Source: Mitsuaria sp. WAJ17
GTDB taxonomy: Bacteria; Pseudomonadota; Gammaproteobacteria; Burkholderiales; Burkholderiaceae_C
Direction: 5' to 3'
Assembly: GCF_014174515.1 (NCBI RefSeq)
Contig: NZ_JACJUG010000036.1
Coordinates: forward strand, 1 to 35,967
DNA length: 35,967 bases
Shown here: in pieces, positions 9,527 through 19,448 of the stretch
Layout of the letters: each line of letters opens with the position of its first letter
Numbering within the stretch: position 1 is the stretch's first letter
Translations under genes and position numbers: made by a program
The notes under the pieces: generated by a model
What the model was told of the DNA's origin: nothing
Seen by the model: the letters and a program-made list of their open reading frames with translations, nothing else
The model's database searches: none

Positions 9527-10150
9527 TTATCCCTTATCGGCGGCAGCCAAACATGCATTGCGCACCTTCCTGCGTTCATCGACTTCGCGATTTCTGGTGT
9601 CGCTTGCCATAGTGATGCAATCCTTGCCGAATGGTCGCCCTAGTTCTTCGATGACTGAGCCAATGCGATCAAATTCAACCTCTAGTGATCCATTTCCAAC
9701 TTTTATCTTAAGTTGGGCTAAATTGCCGCACAAGACGGTGACCCGATTGTTGTAGTTGTTTGCAATGTGCGCTAAGTCTGACTCATAGTCAGCCATGCAT
9801 TGAGCCCGGGCTAAGGCACGTGCCTTTTCCCTCGCGCTTTCGCTTCCGACGCCGCCGGATCCGCCAAAGTTATCCGACGGCAAATTTGGGATCACTCCAC
9901 TGCCTCCATCGCCACCACTGGGGCCATCTACTTCTACCGTGCATTCTTCTTCTCCGTCAGGGCGACGGGGGCACCCGCTTCCACCATTATTTATCAACGC
10001 GGCAGTCTGTCCTGCACCCGGCTTGGCTGGTATGGCAATCGGCTTGCTAACCGGCGACGCTGGCGGTTTGACGGGGATAGGTGACTGAGCCTGCGCAGGT
10101 CCTTGAGTGCAAATCCAAGCTGCGCAAATGAGCGCAAAAGTTGTCTTCAA
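9527..10150 (-). CDS. Secreted hypothetical protein, partner of copy A
   Basis: This 207-residue exported protein has no function I recognise. It has a signal peptide (MKTTFALICAAWICTQGPAQA), then a Pro-rich segment and a Gly/Ser-rich stretch with a Cys pair (CPRRPDGEEEC). A charged helical C-terminal half has four more Cys and ends near RNACLAAADKG. The start codon is TTG, supported by GGGAG seven bases upstream and by the signal peptide beginning exactly there. Codons here are visibly richer in A/T than in the neighbours, pointing to acquired DNA. The gene is tightly coupled to the anchored protein gene that follows. Confidence 0.65.
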   Translation of the reverse strand: MKTTFALICAAWICTQGPAQAQSPIPVKPPASPVSKPIAIPAKPGAGQTAALINNGGSGCPRRPDGEEECTVEVDGPSGGDGGSGVIPNLPSDNFGGSGGVGSESAREKARALARAQCMADYESDLAHIANNYNNRVTVLCGNLAQLKIKVGNGSLEVEFDRIGSVIEELGRPFGKDCITMASDTRNREVDERRKVRNACLAAADKG

Positions 10151-10433
10151 TTTAATCTCCCTATTGACATGCCCCTATTCACACTTCTTTTGGGGGCGAA
10201 TTCAGCACTGCCGAATGCTTGTCGGTCGATGTGCTGAGTGATACTGCGAGCGGGAGTCTAAGTTTGGATGGTGGTCACGTGCCTGTAAGCACTGACAGGG
10301 GGTGGGCGTTAGGTCATCAATAGTGCGGATGGTCTCTACCTCGATGCTGGGTCAATCTACTGTCAGTAATCGAGAGTTGCTTGCGCTTATCTAAGCACGA
10401 AATGGCATGGCTTTGCATTTCTGAAAATCGCCC
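10151..10433. other. Gene-poor, less GC-rich spacer
   Basis: I see no convincing gene here. The sequence has balanced base composition, unlike the surrounding DNA. A 50-codon plus-strand stretch around 10170-10320 is open but has no plausible start or family resemblance. The promoter of the minus-strand secreted-protein gene must lie here, but I cannot place it. Confidence 0.5.
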
Positions 10434-10970
10434 TCAATCCTGCCGCAGACACTCGATCGGCAGCAGCTTGGACGCCCGCCGAGCCGGGTAGTAGCCGAAG
10501 AACAGGCCCACCAGGCTGGCGAAGCCCACGGCCACGATCACATGCTGGGTCGAGAGGCTCACCACGACCTTGTCCAGCGCGTTGATGCCCAGGGCGCCCA
10601 GCGCGGCCAGGCCCAGGCCGATGAGGCCGCCGATCAGGCACAGCACCACGGACTCGCCCAGGAACTGCCACAGCACGTCCCGCAGCTTGGCGCCGATGGC
10701 CATGCGGATGCCGATCTCGCGCACCCGCTCCGAGACGCTCGCCAGCATCATGTTCATGATGCCGATGCCGCCCACCAGTAGCGAGATCGCCCCGATCACG
10801 CCCAGGCCCACCGAGATGCCGCGGGCTTTGGCGCTGCCGGTCTCGGCGATGCTGGCGAGGTCGGTGATCGCGAAGTCGTCCTGCTTGTCACCGGTGATGT
10901 GGTGGCGGTCGCGCAGCAGCTCCTCGGCGTCCTGAAGGGCATCTCTAAAGACGACCCCGCCCGGTGGCTG
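10434..10970 (-). pseudogene. MacB-type ABC transporter permease, 5'-truncated remnant
   Basis: The frame is open from a TAG at 10971-10973 to the TGA at 10434. It encodes the last 178 or so residues of a MacB-like permease: an end of the periplasmic domain (DAEELLRDRHHI then DDFAITDLASIAE), followed by a full FtsX domain with SLLVGGIGIMNMMLASVSER and VREIGIRMAIGA. The C-terminal membrane helices and FGYYPARRASKL are intact. The first two thirds, including the first membrane helix, and the partner ATPase are missing; the homology breaks at the upstream stop, about 100 bases before the Kef-type gene. A GTG at 10811 could start a 125-residue piece, but it would begin inside the FtsX domain. I therefore call it a deletion remnant. 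Confidence 0.75.
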
Positions 10971-11074
10971 CTAACAAAAGTGGTAGGTGCGGGCTGGCGG
11001 CGGACGCCGCAGGCAGGGGCGGCGCCTGCGTGGTTTCGCGCAGAGGTCGGCAGGGCAGGCATTACCATCGTCGG

Positions 11075-13069
11075 ATGAGTTCGCTGGACCTTGCCTTGCT
11101 GTATCTGGTGGCCGCAGTGCTGGGCGTGGTCGCCTGCCGATCCCTCAAGCTGCCGCCCATGCTGGGCTACCTGACCGTGGGCGTGCTGATCGGGCCCAAT
11201 GCGATGGCCCTGTCCGCCGATTCCGAAGGGGTGCGCTACCTGGCCGAATTCGGCGTGGTCTTCCTGATGTTCGTGATCGGGCTGGAGTTCAACCTGCCCA
11301 AGCTGCGCAGCATGCGCGCTCTCGTGTTCGGCCTGGGCATGCTGCAGGTGCTCATCACCATCCTGGGCACCATCGCCGGGAACCTGATGCTGGACCATCT
11401 CTTCGGTTGGCTGGGCATCCGCTGGGACCTCGGCTGGGAGGGCGCCCTGATGCTGGGCGCCGCCATGGCCATGAGCTCCACCGCCATCGTTGTGAAGCTC
11501 ATGGCCGAGCGCCTGGAGCTTGAGAGCGAGCATGGCCGCCGCGTGATGGGCGTGCTGCTGTTCCAGGATCTGGCAGTGGTGCCGCTGCTGGTGCTGATCC
11601 CCGCGCTCAAGAGCGACGGCGGCACCATGGCCGTCTCCCTGGCCTGGGCGGGCCTGAAGGCTGCGGCCGTGCTGGCCGTGCTGCTGGCGGGCGGGCAGAA
11701 GGCCATGCGCTGGTGGCTGACTCTGGTGGCGCGGCGCAAGAGCGAGGAACTCTTCATGCTCAACCTCCTGCTCGTGACCCTGGGCCTGGCCTGGGTGACT
11801 GAGCATGCGGGCCTGTCACTCGCGCTGGGGGCCTTCGTGGCCGGCATGCTGATCGCCGAGACCGAATACAAGCACCAGGTGGAGACCGACATCCGCCCCT
11901 TCCACGACGTGCTGCTGGGCCTGTTCTTCATCACCATCGGCATGAAGCTGGATTGGCGCCCGGTGGTGTCACAGTGGCCGCTGGTGGTGCTGCTGACCCT
12001 GCTGCCGCTGGTGGCCAAGGCCACGGTGATCGCGGTGCTGGCCAAGCTCTTTCGCGCGCCCACGGGCGTGGCCATCCGCACGGGCCTGTACCTGGCGCAG
12101 GCGGGCGAGTTCGGTTTCGTGCTGCTGAGCCTGGGTGCGCAGCATCAGCTGATCGCGCCGCAGTGGGTGAGCCCGGTGCTGGCCTCCATGGTCATCTCCA
12201 TGCTGGCCACCCCGCTGATCGTGATGTACAGCAACCGCATCGTGATGAAGCTCTCTTCCAGCGACTGGCTGCTGCAGTCCGTGCAGCTGACCACCATCGC
12301 CAAGAAGTCCATCAAGGCCGATGCCCACGTCATCATCTGCGGCTACGGCCGCAGCGGCCAGAATCTGGCTCGGCTGCTGGAGACAGAGCACATCCCCTAC
12401 ATGGCCCTGGACCTGGACCCCGACCGCGTGCGCCAGGCCGCGGCGGCAGGCCAGAGTGTGGTCTTCGGCGACGCGGCCAAGGTGCAGAGCCTGATGGCCG
12501 CCGGCCTGGCCCGGGCCAGCGCGGTGGTGATCAGCTACCACGACACCCCCTCGGCCCTGAAGATCCTGCAGCTGGTGCGCGAGCATGCCGCCCACGTGCC
12601 GGTGGTGGTGCGCACCATCGACGACAGCGACCTGGAAAAGCTGCGCGCCGCCGGTGCCACCGAGGTGGTGCCCGAGGCCATCGAGGGCTCGCTGATGCTG
12701 GCCAGCCATGCGCTGGCGCTCGTGGGCGTGCCCATGCGCCGCGTGATCCGCCTGACCCGCGACGCTCGTGATGCCCGCTACAGCCTGTTGCGCGGCTACT
12801 TCCATGGCGCCGACGACGACAGCGCCGAGGAACGCGAACAGGCCCGCCTGCGCCCCGTCACCCTGCCGACGGCCACGCCTTATGCCGGTGAACCCCTGGG
12901 CGACCTGGCCCTGGAGGCTGTGGGCGTGCATGTGGTCTCGGTGCGGCGTGCCGGTGGTGCGGTGCGGCCGGCCCAGGACGGCCTGGAGCTGCAGGGGGGA
13001 GACACGCTGGTGCTGTCCGGCACGCCGGAGGCCCTGGCCCTGGCCGAAGAGAAGCTACTGCGCGGCTGA
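11075..13069 (+). CDS. KefB/KefC-type monovalent cation:proton antiporter (CPA2 family)
   Basis: This 664-residue inner-membrane protein has an N-terminal Na+/H+ exchanger domain of about 12 helices (1-390) with the typical LPPMLGYLTVGVLIGP, FLMFVIGLEFNLPKL and FFITIGMKLDW segments. A RCK/TrkA-N nucleotide-binding domain follows (HVIICGYGRSGQNLA near residue 418), then a TrkA-C domain at the end. This three-part layout is that of KefB/KefC glutathione-gated K+ efflux systems and related Kef-type exchangers. The partner kefF/kefG is not adjacent, so glutathione gating is unproven. The ATG at 11075 begins right before the first helix; the 37 upstream codons are low quality. The gene overlaps the convergent acyltransferase gene by 15 bases. 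Confidence 0.88.
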   Translation: MSSLDLALLYLVAAVLGVVACRSLKLPPMLGYLTVGVLIGPNAMALSADSEGVRYLAEFGVVFLMFVIGLEFNLPKLRSMRALVFGLGMLQVLITILGTIAGNLMLDHLFGWLGIRWDLGWEGALMLGAAMAMSSTAIVVKLMAERLELESEHGRRVMGVLLFQDLAVVPLLVLIPALKSDGGTMAVSLAWAGLKAAAVLAVLLAGGQKAMRWWLTLVARRKSEELFMLNLLLVTLGLAWVTEHAGLSLALGAFVAGMLIAETEYKHQVETDIRPFHDVLLGLFFITIGMKLDWRPVVSQWPLVVLLTLLPLVAKATVIAVLAKLFRAPTGVAIRTGLYLAQAGEFGFVLLSLGAQHQLIAPQWVSPVLASMVISMLATPLIVMYSNRIVMKLSSSDWLLQSVQLTTIAKKSIKADAHVIICGYGRSGQNLARLLETEHIPYMALDLDPDRVRQAAAAGQSVVFGDAAKVQSLMAAGLARASAVVISYHDTPSALKILQLVREHAAHVPVVVRTIDDSDLEKLRAAGATEVVPEAIEGSLMLASHALALVGVPMRRVIRLTRDARDARYSLLRGYFHGADDDSAEEREQARLRPVTLPTATPYAGEPLGDLALEAVGVHVVSVRRAGGAVRPAQDGLELQGGDTLVLSGTPEALALAEEKLLRG

Positions 13070-15052
13070 GGCCGCCGGCCATGCGAGGCGGGGCAGCAGC
13101 CAGACCGATCCGGCCTCACTGAGGTGGCCCTGGTCGCGGTAGAGCATCACCCCGCCCCGCATCACGTCGCAGCGCCCGTCCCGGCACAGCAGCGGCTCGA
13201 AGCGCAGCACTGGCAGCACGGCCCCGGCCTGCTGCAGCCAGGACTGGACGGCCTCGTCGCTGGCGTCGCGGTGCGCGCCATCGATGCGGCAGTCCAGCGT
13301 GGCGCCCAGGGTCCAGCGGCCCAGGGCCCGGCGCTCCAGGCAGGCCGGGACGTTGAAGCCGGCCCGCGGCGGCGGCGCGACCAGCATCACCTGCCGGCCC
13401 ATGGCCCGCAGGCGCTGCACGGTGCGCCGCAGATCGTCCAGCAGGGCCTGGTGCAACCCGGCCTCGTCCAGGGGCTGCTCGGACAGCAGGCCCTGCGGCG
13501 TAAGCCGGCGGGGGCTGTACTGGCGCCTGTCCAGGTATTGCGTCAACAGGCTGGACAGCAGCACCGTGCGCACCTCCGGGTGCCCTGCCAGCCATTCCAG
13601 CACGGCCGCGTTGAAGGCATGGCACTGCGCCACCCAGCGCGGGGCGAAGGTCGCGCCCGGCGCCGCCTCGGGCTTGTAGGGCCCGAGGCCGGGGAAGGGA
13701 CCGCAGGAGGACTTGGTGGCCTGGATCAGGCCCGGCGCACCCTGCGCCTCCAGGTGGTGGGCAAGACCTGGCACCAGGTGCATGGCATAGGAATCGCCCC
13801 AGACCATCCAGCGGGGTTGTGCGCCCTGCTGGCATTCCGGCCGGGGGGCATAGGGGCGCTCGGCATCGCAGAGGGCGGAGAAGCCGTAGTTGGGCCGGGT
13901 GAGGCGGGCGAAGTCATGGCCCTCGGGCGCCTGTACCCAGCGCTGGCTGAGGCCGGGCAGCAGGGCCAGGGACAGGCTGCCAAGGACCAGGGCGACCCAG
14001 GCCGGCCGCCCCCGCAACCGTGCCTTGCCGGGCAGCTCCACAAAGCGGTGCAGCAGCCAGGCCAGGGGCAGGGCGGCGCCCAGCGCGGCCAGGCGCCAGG
14101 CCGTCAGTTCCGGCGGCGACTCCTTGCCGGTGCCGACCCAGGCGTTGTGCACCGCCGCCATCAGTGGCCAGTGCACGAGGTACAGCGAATAGCTGCGGTC
14201 CCCCAGCCAGACCAGGGGGCGCAGGCCGCGCGGTGCCGCCTCTGGGCCGGCCGGATGCTGCACCAGCAGGGCCGTGGCCAGGCAGACGCACAGGGCCAGC
14301 GGCCCGGGATGCGGCCAGCCGGGCAGGTCCAGCAAGGGCAGCACCAGCAGGGCGATCGCAGACCCCGTGCGCAGGGCGGCGGGCACGGGCCAGGGCCGCG
14401 GATGCAGCGCCACCAGGGAGCCCAGGCCCAGCTCCCAGGCGCGGCTGGGCAGGGCATAGAAGGCCAGGTTCGCGTCGCGCGTGAGCCAGCGCACGCACAG
14501 AGCCAGGCTGGCCAGGCACAGCAGGCCCACCACCAGGCGCCGCCAGCGCGGTGGGCTGAGCCACAGCAGGGCGGGCAGCAGCAGGTAGTACTGCTCTTCC
14601 AGGGACAGGGACCAGAAGTGAAGCAGGGGCTTGAGTTCGGCCGCGCCCTGGAAGTAGCCGCTCTGCTGCCACAGCACCCAGTTGCTGGCGAAGAGCAGGG
14701 CGCCGCGGGCCTGCGCGGCCAGGTCCAGCTGCTCGCGGGCATTCAGCAGCCAGGGGCTGGCCAGCAGGGTCAGCGCCAGCGTGACATAGGCCGCGGGCAG
14801 CAGCCGGCGGGCGCGCCGGGCGTAGAAGTCCCGGAAGCTGAAGCGGCGGGCCAGCAGGGCGCGCTGCACCAGGCCCGTGATCAGATAGCCGGAGATGACG
14901 AAGAACACATCCACGCCCAGGTAGCCTCCGGCAATGCCGGGCAGCTGGGCGTGGTGCAGCAGCACCCAGGCGACGGCCAGGCCGCGCAGGGCTTGGATGT
15001 CCCAGCGAAGGGGCTCGGCTGTCGCCAAGGAGACGGGGTGGGAGGGCGTCAT
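13055..15052 (-). CDS. Membrane O-acyltransferase with C-terminal SGNH domain (OafA/YrhL type)
   Basis: This 665-residue enzyme would transfer acyl groups, often acetyl, from cytosolic donors to surface polysaccharide. The N-terminal acyltransferase-3 domain has RWDIQALRGLAVAWVLLHH with the conserved His pair 33/34, GVDVFFVISGYLI, FYARRARRLLPA and SLSLEEQYYLLLPALL, with about ten membrane helices up to residue 370. The C-terminal periplasmic SGNH part has WGDSYAMHL near residue 418 and a final YRDQGHLSEAG, matching the catalytic Ser and Asp/His blocks. The ATG at 15052 was chosen over upstream codons because the conserved block follows closely. It is divergent from the histidine phosphatase operon and its last bases overlap the convergent antiporter gene. 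The acceptor is unknown. Confidence 0.88.
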   Translation of the reverse strand: MTPSHPVSLATAEPLRWDIQALRGLAVAWVLLHHAQLPGIAGGYLGVDVFFVISGYLITGLVQRALLARRFSFRDFYARRARRLLPAAYVTLALTLLASPWLLNAREQLDLAAQARGALLFASNWVLWQQSGYFQGAAELKPLLHFWSLSLEEQYYLLLPALLWLSPPRWRRLVVGLLCLASLALCVRWLTRDANLAFYALPSRAWELGLGSLVALHPRPWPVPAALRTGSAIALLVLPLLDLPGWPHPGPLALCVCLATALLVQHPAGPEAAPRGLRPLVWLGDRSYSLYLVHWPLMAAVHNAWVGTGKESPPELTAWRLAALGAALPLAWLLHRFVELPGKARLRGRPAWVALVLGSLSLALLPGLSQRWVQAPEGHDFARLTRPNYGFSALCDAERPYAPRPECQQGAQPRWMVWGDSYAMHLVPGLAHHLEAQGAPGLIQATKSSCGPFPGLGPYKPEAAPGATFAPRWVAQCHAFNAAVLEWLAGHPEVRTVLLSSLLTQYLDRRQYSPRRLTPQGLLSEQPLDEAGLHQALLDDLRRTVQRLRAMGRQVMLVAPPPRAGFNVPACLERRALGRWTLGATLDCRIDGAHRDASDEAVQSWLQQAGAVLPVLRFEPLLCRDGRCDVMRGGVMLYRDQGHLSEAGSVWLLPRLAWPAASAAQ

Positions 15053-15122
15053 GTCGCGCCGCATTGTCGGGCCTGCCGCCTGCGCGACAGCCGGCCCCGC
15101 GGTGCTGAGCCACACTGCGCGC

Positions 15123-15887
15123 ATGTCCCGACCTCCGAGCACTGCCGGCCGTCGCCGGCGCCTCTACCTGATGCGCCATGGCGAGGTCTGCTATTTCGAT
15201 GCTGCCAGCGGCCGCCCCGTGCTGCCCGAGCAGGTGAGCCTCACCGCCCATGGCCGGGCCCAGGCTGATGCGGCCGGTGCCTACCTGCGCGAGCAGGGCG
15301 TGCGCCTGGACCGCGCCATCATCTCCGGCCTGCCGCGCACTGCGCAGACGGCGGCCCTGGTGCTGCAGGCCTCTGGGCACGAGGCGCTGCGGCCCGAGGT
15401 CTGGCCCGCGTGGGAAGAGATCCGCGGCGGCCGGCTTTCGGCCCTTGCGCCGTCCGGGCTGCGCCAGGCCTTTTGCGGACTGCACCAGGGGCAGGTGCCC
15501 GAGGCGCAGCGCTTCCTGGGCGGCGAGTCGGTGGGCGAGTTGCTCGACCGTGTCCTGCCGGCCCTGCAGCGCCTGCGCGCCGACCCGCACTGGGACAGCG
15601 CCCTGCTGGTGCTGCATGGCGTGGTCAACGCGGCGCTGCTGTCCCATGCCCTCAGCGGTGGCCAGCGCCTGCTCTACGGCAGCCTGATGCAGAGCCCGGC
15701 CTGCCTCAATGTGCTCGATGTCGGCGAGGCGCCCGGCGACTGGGTGCTGCGCGCGCTGAACATCGCGCCGCTGGATGGCCTGCGCCATGAGGACCGCCTG
15801 ACCACCATGGAGCATCTGCTGGACCAATACCTGCACTACCTGGACTTCCGCCAGGGCAGGCCTGCACAGGAAAAGGAAAGATCATGA
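15123..15887 (+). CDS. Histidine phosphatase family protein (phosphoglycerate mutase-like)
   Basis: This 254-residue protein of the histidine phosphatase superfamily has the RHGE motif with phospho-accepting His19 (LYLMRHGEV), Arg72 in SGLPRTAQTA, Glu98/Glu99 as likely general acid, and His165 in VLHGVVNAAL. All catalytic elements are present, so it is probably an active phosphatase. It heads a three-gene unit with an EthD-like protein and an acyl-CoA dehydrogenase. In that setting such enzymes are usually assigned to acyl-CoA or alkanoate catabolism rather than glycolysis. The TGA stop is shared with the next ATG (ATGA), giving coupled translation. The ATG at 15123 lies 70 bases from the divergent acyltransferase start. 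Confidence 0.85.
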   Translation: MSRPPSTAGRRRRLYLMRHGEVCYFDAASGRPVLPEQVSLTAHGRAQADAAGAYLREQGVRLDRAIISGLPRTAQTAALVLQASGHEALRPEVWPAWEEIRGGRLSALAPSGLRQAFCGLHQGQVPEAQRFLGGESVGELLDRVLPALQRLRADPHWDSALLVLHGVVNAALLSHALSGGQRLLYGSLMQSPACLNVLDVGEAPGDWVLRALNIAPLDGLRHEDRLTTMEHLLDQYLHYLDFRQGRPAQEKERS

Positions 15888-16195
15888 TTCGAGTGATGGG
15901 GCTCTACCACTGGGCCGAAGGCGCCCGCTTCGACGCAGCCTGCTATGCCCAGGAGCATGCCGCGCTGGCCCGGCGCCTGCTGACGCCGCTGGGCCTGCAG
16001 CGTCTGGAGCTGGCCCGCTTCCTCGGCTCAGGAACGCCCCGGCCCGGCGAGCTGATCGCCGCCACCTTTGCCGACTTCGCCGACCTCGCCAGCGCGCAGG
16101 CCGCCTTGGCCGCAGCCGGCCCCGAGCTGGCTGCGCATGTGAGTCGCTATTCCAGCCTGCAGCCGCAGATCCGCCTGTGCGAGCTGCTGGCCTGA
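15884..16195 (+). CDS. EthD family protein
   Basis: This 103-residue ferredoxin-like dimeric alpha/beta-barrel protein has the EthD pattern: MIRVMGLYHWAEGARFD at the start, then Y-x-x-E-H (YAQEHAALA), a central beta strand and a final SSLQPQIRL. EthD-type proteins are small accessory or catalytic proteins in degradation pathways; the exact reaction is not known. It overlaps the upstream phosphatase gene by ATGA and lies 28 bases before the acyl-CoA dehydrogenase gene, so it belongs to that operon. Confidence 0.8.
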   Translation: MIRVMGLYHWAEGARFDAACYAQEHAALARRLLTPLGLQRLELARFLGSGTPRPGELIAATFADFADLASAQAALAAAGPELAAHVSRYSSLQPQIRLCELLA

Positions 16196-16223
16196 GTCTT
16201 CCAGACTTACCCAAGGACCCGCC

Positions 16224-17486
<1,263 letters not shown>

Positions 17487-17611
17487 AGGCCATCCCCCTA
17501 AGGTTGGGGGTTCGGTCGGGACTTGCCCATCTGGGCAGAGGCAGGGCTTGTCCCTAGGATGCCGGCTTTGTCCGGCCCCGCCCGGTCTTGCACCGGGACT
17601 CCCCACGCCTC
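17487..17611. other. Spacer between acyl-CoA dehydrogenase and diguanylate cyclase genes
   Basis: It holds a small hairpin, CCCCC and GGGGG at 17494-17510, shortly after the dehydrogenase stop. It could slow transcription, but no T run follows, so I do not call it a terminator. No other element is seen. Confidence 0.4.
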
Positions 17612-19168
17612 ATGTCCAGCCAGCCCGCCACCGCCACCCTGCGTCGCCGCCGCCAGAGCCTGCGCTGGCATGCCGCCCTGCGCGGCACGCAGGATCTGTT
17701 GCTGAAGAAGGGCATGGCCGTGCTGCTGCTGGCCTGCCTGCTGATGCAGCTGGGCTGCTTCGCCGGCGGGCTGAATGCGCAGTCCCAGGGCGAGTCGGTG
17801 CTGGGCTGGGCCATCGCCGCCATGGTGCCGGGCCTGCTGGCGGCTGTGCTGGGCTTGCTGATGCTGGCCCAGGGGCGCCACCAGATCCAGCGCGCCTATG
17901 ACCAGCTGGAGGAGGCCATCGATGCGCTGCCCGCCAGCGTCGAGATCTTCGATGCCGACGACCGCCTGGTCGCCTACAACCGCAAGCTGATCGAGATCTA
18001 CCCGCACATGTGGGGCGCCTTCGACCGCGGCGCCAGCTTCAAGGAGATGGCGCGGGCCTCGGCCTACAGCGGCGGCGTTCCCGAGGCCCGCGGCCGCGAG
18101 GAGGCCTGGCTGGCCGAGCGCCTGGCCCAGCGCGGCCAGCAGGTCGAGCCCCTGCTGCAGCGCGTGCATGACAACAAGTGGCTGCGCATCCATGAGCAGC
18201 GCACGGCCTCCGGCGGCATCGTGGGCGTGCGCATGGACGTGAGCGACCTGGTCCAGGAGCAGCAGCGCCTGGCCGCGAGCCAGGCCCATCTGCAGGCCGT
18301 GATCCAGGCCGCGCGCAATGCCATCATCACCCTGGACACCGACGGCCACATGCTCGAAGTGAACCCGGCCTGCGAGGCCCTGTTCGGCTACACGGCCGGC
18401 GAGCTGCAGGGCGCGCACCTGAGCATGGTGCTGGACAGCGGCGAGCGCGGCGACTCCCGCCTGCAGCCCCAGCTGCTGCTGGGGCGCCAGCACGAGCTGA
18501 ACGGCCGCCACCGCGGCGGCACCGGACTGGCCCTGCAGCTCAATGTGGCCGAGGTGAAGACGGCCACCACCCATCTCTTCGTCTGCATCATCGCGGACTT
18601 CACCGAACGCAAGCGTCAGGAGCTGCGTCTGCGCCATGCCAACGAGCTGCTGGCCCGCCAGACCACCACCGACGGCCTGACCCGCGTCGGCAACCGCCGC
18701 CTCTTCGACGAGCTGCTGCGCCAGGCCTGGCAGCGCAGCCAGCAGCAGCAGCAGCCCGTCTCGCTGTTGCTGCTGGATATCGACCACTTCAAGCAGTACA
18801 ACGACTGCCACGGCCACGTCGCGGGCGACGACTGCCTGCGCCGCGTGGCCAGCTTGCTGCAGTCCTGTGTCAATGAGGCCGTTCTGTGCCGCTACGGCGG
18901 CGAGGAGTTCGCGGTGCTGCTGGAGGAGGTGGACGCCAGCGAGGCCCGCCAGATCGCCCAGCGCTGCCTGGACAGCCTGCGCCTGGCCGCCATCCCCCAC
19001 CGTGCCAGCCCCCTGCGCGGCGGCGTGACCCTCAGCATCGGCCATGCCACCCGCGTCGCGCAGGCTGGCGAGGACGGCGGCCTGCTGGTCGAGCTGGCGG
19101 ATGCAGCGCTGTATGCGGCCAAGCGCAATGGGCGGGCGCGGCTGGTCAGTGATGGCAAGGCGGCGTAA
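17612..19168 (+). CDS. PAS-PAS-GGDEF diguanylate cyclase
   Basis: This 518-residue inner-membrane signalling protein would make cyclic di-GMP from two GTP. Two membrane helices (about 35-55 and 65-88) flank a very short loop. A PAS-7-like domain follows (AIDALPASVEIFDADDRLVAYN), then a second PAS domain (AARNAIITLDTDGHMLEVNP to the FTERKRQE linker), then a GGDEF domain with DGLTRVGNRR, LLDIDHFKQYND and the active-site RYGGEEF near residue 428. The product-inhibition I-site RxxD, expected five residues before GGEEF, is replaced by CVNE, so feedback inhibition is probably absent. The ATG at 17612 was preferred to a TTG at 17588. It appears monocistronic. Confidence 0.92.
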   Translation: MSSQPATATLRRRRQSLRWHAALRGTQDLLLKKGMAVLLLACLLMQLGCFAGGLNAQSQGESVLGWAIAAMVPGLLAAVLGLLMLAQGRHQIQRAYDQLEEAIDALPASVEIFDADDRLVAYNRKLIEIYPHMWGAFDRGASFKEMARASAYSGGVPEARGREEAWLAERLAQRGQQVEPLLQRVHDNKWLRIHEQRTASGGIVGVRMDVSDLVQEQQRLAASQAHLQAVIQAARNAIITLDTDGHMLEVNPACEALFGYTAGELQGAHLSMVLDSGERGDSRLQPQLLLGRQHELNGRHRGGTGLALQLNVAEVKTATTHLFVCIIADFTERKRQELRLRHANELLARQTTTDGLTRVGNRRLFDELLRQAWQRSQQQQQPVSLLLLDIDHFKQYNDCHGHVAGDDCLRRVASLLQSCVNEAVLCRYGGEEFAVLLEEVDASEARQIAQRCLDSLRLAAIPHRASPLRGGVTLSIGHATRVAQAGEDGGLLVELADAALYAAKRNGRARLVSDGKAA

Positions 19169-19223
19169 CGGGAGGTCATTTGGTGAGTTAGCATTCCTGC
19201 CTGAATTCGTTCTGGAAGGAACA

Positions 19224-19448
19224 ATGAAAATGCTGATTTCGATGGCCATGCTGGCCACGTTCGCCTCCATGGCTGCGGCAAGTCCTGACTGCACCCACGC
19301 CATCCCGCAACTTGCGGGAGGCGCGGGCAAGGAAGAGGCGCCCTCGGCCGCCGGGCCGCGCCAGCAGGTCATGCTCGGCTGTGATCCGGGTGCCACCAGT
19401 CTGTTGCTTCCGGGTGTTGGTGTGCTCAGCTGGCTCGAGGTGAAGTGA
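19224..19448 (+). CDS. Small secreted hypothetical protein, 5' part of a probably split gene
   Basis: This 74-residue product has a clear signal peptide (MKMLISMAMLATFASMAAA), then SPDCTHAIPQL and a short Cys-containing domain that stops at SWLEVK. The start is well supported by GGAAGGA five bases upstream. The stop falls in the middle of a beta-strand-like pattern, and the next frame continues it (VTYSSSKIVF). The first half of a Cys-bearing exported protein is therefore likely joined to the next reading frame by a -1 shift near 19445. No slippery heptamer is visible, so a single-base loss is more likely than programmed shifting. The function is unknown. Confidence 0.5.
   Translation: MKMLISMAMLATFASMAAASPDCTHAIPQLAGGAGKEEAPSAAGPRQQVMLGCDPGATSLLLPGVGVLSWLEVK

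Noticed and set aside
10165..10320. Short open stretch on the plus strand in the spacer
   Set aside because: About 50 codons without a credible start or Shine-Dalgarno and with no resemblance to a family.
13124..15268. 714-codon plus-strand open frame across the acyltransferase gene
   Set aside because: It is antisense to a protein with clear acyltransferase-3 and SGNH motifs and is compositionally biased.
17494..17510. Hairpin after the acyl-CoA dehydrogenase gene as a terminator
   Set aside because: The stem is short and no T run follows on either strand.
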